From Leptolyngbya sp. BC1307 (GTDB taxonomy: Bacteria; Cyanobacteriota; Cyanobacteriia; Phormidesmidales; Phormidesmidaceae): a DNA stretch of 64,000 nt. The notes under the pieces are model-generated. The model searched no databases. It was not told the DNA's origin and saw only the letters and a list, made by a program, of their open reading frames with translations. Position numbers and translations under genes: made by a program. The stretch spans positions 62,001-126,000 of the forward strand of contig NZ_NRTA01000004.1 in assembly GCF_002286735.1 (NCBI RefSeq). The letters run 5' to 3'. Positions within the stretch are counted from its first letter, which is position 1, and the number at the start of each line of letters is the position of its first letter. Positions 61,251-64,000 of the stretch are shown here, one piece after another.

Positions 61251-64000
61251 ATGAGCCAATCTGACGGGCGGTGGCAGTTTTGGATCGACCGGGGAGGCAC
61301 CTTCACTGACGTAGTAGCCAAGCGCCCCGACGGTGAGATTGTAGTGCATAAGCTGCTGTCAGAAAATCCTGAACAGTACTCAGATGCGCCCGTTCAAGGA
61401 ATTCGTGACTGCTTAGGGCTTGGCCCGTCTGATCCTATCCCTGCCGAGCAGATTGCTGGGATCAAGATGGGAACAACGGTCGCGACCAATGCGCTGTTAG
61501 AACATCAGGGCGATCGTACGCTTCTCATCATCACGCAGGGCTTTGGCGACGCGCTCAAAATTGGCTATCAAAATCGGCCCGATATCTTTGCCCGCCAGAT
61601 CGTGCTGCCGCAGATGCTTTACGCGTGTGTAGTAGAAATTGAAGAAAGAATCAGTGCCCAGGGTGAGGTATTGACGCCCTTGCAGGCAGAATCGGCTCGG
61701 AAACAATTACAAGCTGCTTATGATACGGGTATTCGAAGCTGTGCGATCGCTCTCATGCACGGCTACCGCTACCCTCAGCACGAGCAAGCCCTGGCCAAAC
61801 TAACCCAGCAAATTGGTTTCACGCAGGTCTCTGTTTCTCACCAGGTAAGTCCGCTGATGAAGCTGGTTAGCCGGGGCGATACGACCGTTGTAGATGCCTA
61901 TCTTTCGCCAATCCTACGGCGATATGTCGAGCAGGTGACCAGCCAAATTGCAGGAGAGGAAAGAGACCCCACTGATATTCCACCGCTAATGTTCATGCAG
62001 TCTAACGGCGGTCTTAGCGACGCCCGTTTTTTTCAGGGCAAAGACAGCATTCTTTCAGGGCCAGCAGGCGGTATTGTCGGCGCGGTTAAGACCAGCCAGC
62101 TTGCCGGGTTCGAGAAAATCATCAGCTTCGATATGGGGGGCACTTCTACAGATGTCGCTCACTATGCAGGCGATTACGAGCGTACCTTTGAGGCAGAAGT
62201 AGCCGGGGTGCGGCTGCGCACGCCGATGATGGCCATTAACACCGTAGCGGCGGGCGGCGGCTCGATCGTGCAGTATGATGGCAGTCGCTACCGGGTCGGG
62301 CCGGCTTCTGCCGGGGCTAATCCTGGCCCAGCTAGCTACGGGCGAGGTGGGCCGCTGACTGTGACCGATTGCAATGTGCAGGTCGGCAAACTTCAGCCCG
62401 ATTTTTTTCCTCGGGTGTTTGGCCAAAACGCCGATGCCCCCTTAGATCGGCAGATCGTCGCTGAAAAATTTGAGCAGCTCACGGCTGAAATTGACGATGG
62501 CCGCAGTAGTGCCGCCGTCGCCTCGGGCTTTCTCAGCATCGCAGTGGAAAAAATGGCCAGTGCGATTAAGCAAATCTCCTTGCAGCGCGGCTATGACGTG
62601 TCTCAATACGCCCTCTGCTGCTTTGGAGGCGCGGGCGGCCAGCACGCCTGTCTGATCGCGACGGCGCTGGGCATGAAACAAATTTTGATCCATCCGTACG
62701 CCGGGGTGCTCTCTGCTTACGGCATCGGGCTAGCTGAGCTGCGAGTGCTCAAAGAAGGCTCGGTAGAAGCCCCGCTGACCGCTGAACTAGACTTGTCGCC
62801 GCGCTTCTCTGAGCTGATTGCCGATGCAGAGGCCGAACTCGCTCAGCAGTCAGTTCAGCCTACCGAGGTCAAAACCCAGCAGCGGGTACATCTCAAGTAC
62901 GACGGCACCAACTCGGCACTGCTTGTCAACTTTGACACGGCTGATAAGATGCAACAACAGTTTGAAACACTACATCAGCAGCGCTATGGCTTTGTAGCTG
63001 CTGGCAAAGGGCTAATCGTAGAAGCCCTCTCAATCGAGGTGGTGGCCCAGACAGAGAAGATAAACGAACTCCGGGTAGAGCGGCAGTCGGCCATGGTCGA
63101 ACCGATTACTCAAGTAAAAATATATACCGCTGATGACTGGCACACAGCGCCGGTGTATCAACGGGCTGACTTACAGCCGGGAGATGAGATTTCTGGCCCA
63201 GCGCTAATTGTCGAAGCGACCGGAACCAACGTGCTTGAACCGGGCTGGCGGGCCAAAGTGAGCGATCGCAACTATCTCATCCTCACTGATCAGGCCCCAG
63301 ATGGCGCTATAGCCGATACCGACATCAGCGCCGGTCGTGTGATTCCGAGTGCCGACCCGGTCATGCTAGAAATCTTCAACAATCTCTTTCGCTCCATTGC
63401 CGAACAGATGGGAACCACGCTACAAAACACCAGTTACTCGGTAAATATCAAAGAGCGGCTCGACTTCTCCTGTGCCATTTTTGACCAGAACGGGCAGCTC
63501 GTCGCCAACGCGCCCCATATTCCAGTGCATTTAGGTTCAATGAGCGAGAGTGTGCGATCGCTGATGGACAGCCACGGTAAGTCTCTTCAGCCGGGAGACG
63601 TTTATATATTGAACAATCCTTATCACGGCGGCACGCACCTACCCGATATCACAGCCATTACGCCTGTATTTGAAGAGGGGCAAGACAACGTAATCTTCTA
63701 TCTCGCCTCACGAGGACACCATGCCGATATTGGCGGAATCACACCCGGATCGATGCCGTCTGACAGTACCTCAGTAGAGCAAGAGGGCGTACTGCTAGAT
63801 AACTTTAAGCTAGTCGAATCGGGACAATTTCGAGAGGCCGCGCTACGCGATGTGCTGACCTCAGGGCAGTATCCGGCGCGCAACCCAACCCAAAATATTG
63901 CCGATTTGCAGGCGCAGATCGCCGCCAATGAGAGAGGCATACAGGAGCTGCGGCGGCTGTTAGAACAGTATGGACTCGATACCGTTCAAGCCTATATGGG
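61251..64000 (+). CDS. 5-oxoprolinase / hydantoinase A+B fusion (3' truncated by the window)
   Basis: The ATG at 61251 has an AGGATAAAGCGAC leader, and 916 codons are open to the right edge, so the gene continues outside. Hydantoinase_A_N opens with [18 protein letters not shown]; hydantoinase A holds [30 protein letters not shown] and [16 protein letters not shown]. From about residue 700 the hydantoinase B half follows, with [20 protein letters not shown] and [16 protein letters not shown]. This full-length OplAH layout (about 1,200 residues) hydrolyses 5-oxoproline to glutamate using ATP. The isochorismatase-type relic about 2.9 kb upstream may have been functionally linked. Confidence 0.93.
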   Translation, partial: MSQSDGRWQFWIDRGGTFTDVVAKRPDGEIVVHKLLSENPEQYSDAPVQGIRDCLGLGPSDPIPAEQIAGIKMGTTVATNALLEHQGDRTLLIITQGFGDALKIGYQNRPDIFARQIVLPQMLYACVVEIEERISAQGEVLTPLQAESARKQLQAAYDTGIRSCAIALMHGYRYPQHEQALAKLTQQIGFTQVSVSHQVSPLMKLVSRGDTTVVDAYLSPILRRYVEQVTSQIAGEERDPTDIPPLMFMQSNGGLSDARFFQGKDSILSGPAGGIVGAVKTSQLAGFEKIISFDMGGTSTDVAHYAGDYERTFEAEVAGVRLRTPMMAINTVAAGGGSIVQYDGSRYRVGPASAGANPGPASYGRGGPLTVTDCNVQVGKLQPDFFPRVFGQNADAPLDRQIVAEKFEQLTAEIDDGRSSAAVASGFLSIAVEKMASAIKQISLQRGYDVSQYALCCFGGAGGQHACLIATALGMKQILIHPYAGVLSAYGIGLAELRVLKEGSVEAPLTAELDLSPRFSELIADAEAELAQQSVQPTEVKTQQRVHLKYDGTNSALLVNFDTADKMQQQFETLHQQRYGFVAAGKGLIVEALSIEVVAQTEKINELRVERQSAMVEPITQVKIYTADDWHTAPVYQRADLQPGDEISGPALIVEATGTNVLEPGWRAKVSDRNYLILTDQAPDGAIADTDISAGRVIPSADPVMLEIFNNLFRSIAEQMGTTLQNTSYSVNIKERLDFSCAIFDQNGQLVANAPHIPVHLGSMSESVRSLMDSHGKSLQPGDVYILNNPYHGGTHLPDITAITPVFEEGQDNVIFYLASRGHHADIGGITPGSMPSDSTSVEQEGVLLDNFKLVESGQFREAALRDVLTSGQYPARNPTQNIADLQAQIAANERGIQELRRLLEQYGLDTVQAYM

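Noticed and set aside
1..64000. Very frequent GCGATCGC octamer
   Set aside because: This is the HIP1 sequence abundant in many cyanobacterial genomes; useful for placing the organism but not a feature of any one locus.

Overview
The window looks like the chromosome of a cyanobacterium. It has a 31-residue PetL-type cytochrome b6f subunit, a 169-residue cyanobacterial-type inorganic pyrophosphatase, a group 2 sigma factor, a CrtI/CRTISO-family carotenoid oxidoreductase, a phosphoribulokinase-family kinase, cyanobacterial STAND/TPR families, and many copies of the GCGATCGC (HIP1) octamer. The style (moderate GC, many relics and repeats, large signalling inventory) suggests a filamentous Leptolyngbya/Phormidesmis-like lineage; that placement is inference.

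Layout. 1-6.4 kb holds housekeeping genes: a GTPase tail (DUF697), a sigma factor, a MATE exporter, a metallo-beta-lactamase-fold protein, ppa and two small unknowns. 6.4-8.8 kb is a decaying stretch with a broken DUF1838 gene, AGTCT/AGACT repeat clusters and a disrupted membrane gene. 8.9-16.4 kb carries a GAF histidine kinase, an ArsB/NhaD-type transporter, a degenerate P-loop/winged-helix protein and a Ca2+-type P-type ATPase; the last three share a 9-nt ATAGCACTA motif. 16.7-18.1 kb holds aroB and petL.

18.1-27.4 kb is a cell-surface polysaccharide locus. Four genes read leftward (glycosyltransferase, GT4 glycosyltransferase, polyprenyl glycosylphosphotransferase, O-antigen ligase/polymerase). 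They diverge from rfbC-rfbD-rfbA-rfbB, which make dTDP-L-rhamnose. 27.6-30.5 kb holds hisB, an HD alarmone-hydrolase-like gene and unknowns.

30.5-34.4 kb is a defence-island scar. An AT-rich DUF262 + HEPN gene pair, joined as TAAATG, sits between the N-terminal and C-terminal remnants of one large class I DNA methyltransferase/restriction gene, next to a broken Cys-heptad coiled-coil gene. 34.6-41.7 kb is a heavy-metal (probably copper) resistance region: kinase and RND relics, a double-DUF305 lipoprotein, a CusA/CzcA pump, its adaptor, a lipoprotein and an EF-hand peptide.

43.5-50.4 kb is a signalling or conflict cluster: a membrane alpha/beta hydrolase, a P-loop-less STAND-TPR protein, a paired ATPase, an LRR-protein kinase and a truncated AAA-like membrane protein. 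50.7-64 kb mixes a HAD protein lacking its nucleophile, a carotenoid oxidoreductase, a MITE-like palindrome, a PRK-family kinase, a GAF-LuxR regulator, a Crp/Fnr regulator, a PAS histidine kinase and a 5-oxoprolinase that runs off the right edge.

The strongest candidates for something new are the DUF262-HEPN cassette inside the methyltransferase scar and the 43.5-50.4 kb cluster. All homology calls come from reading motifs; no database search was run.
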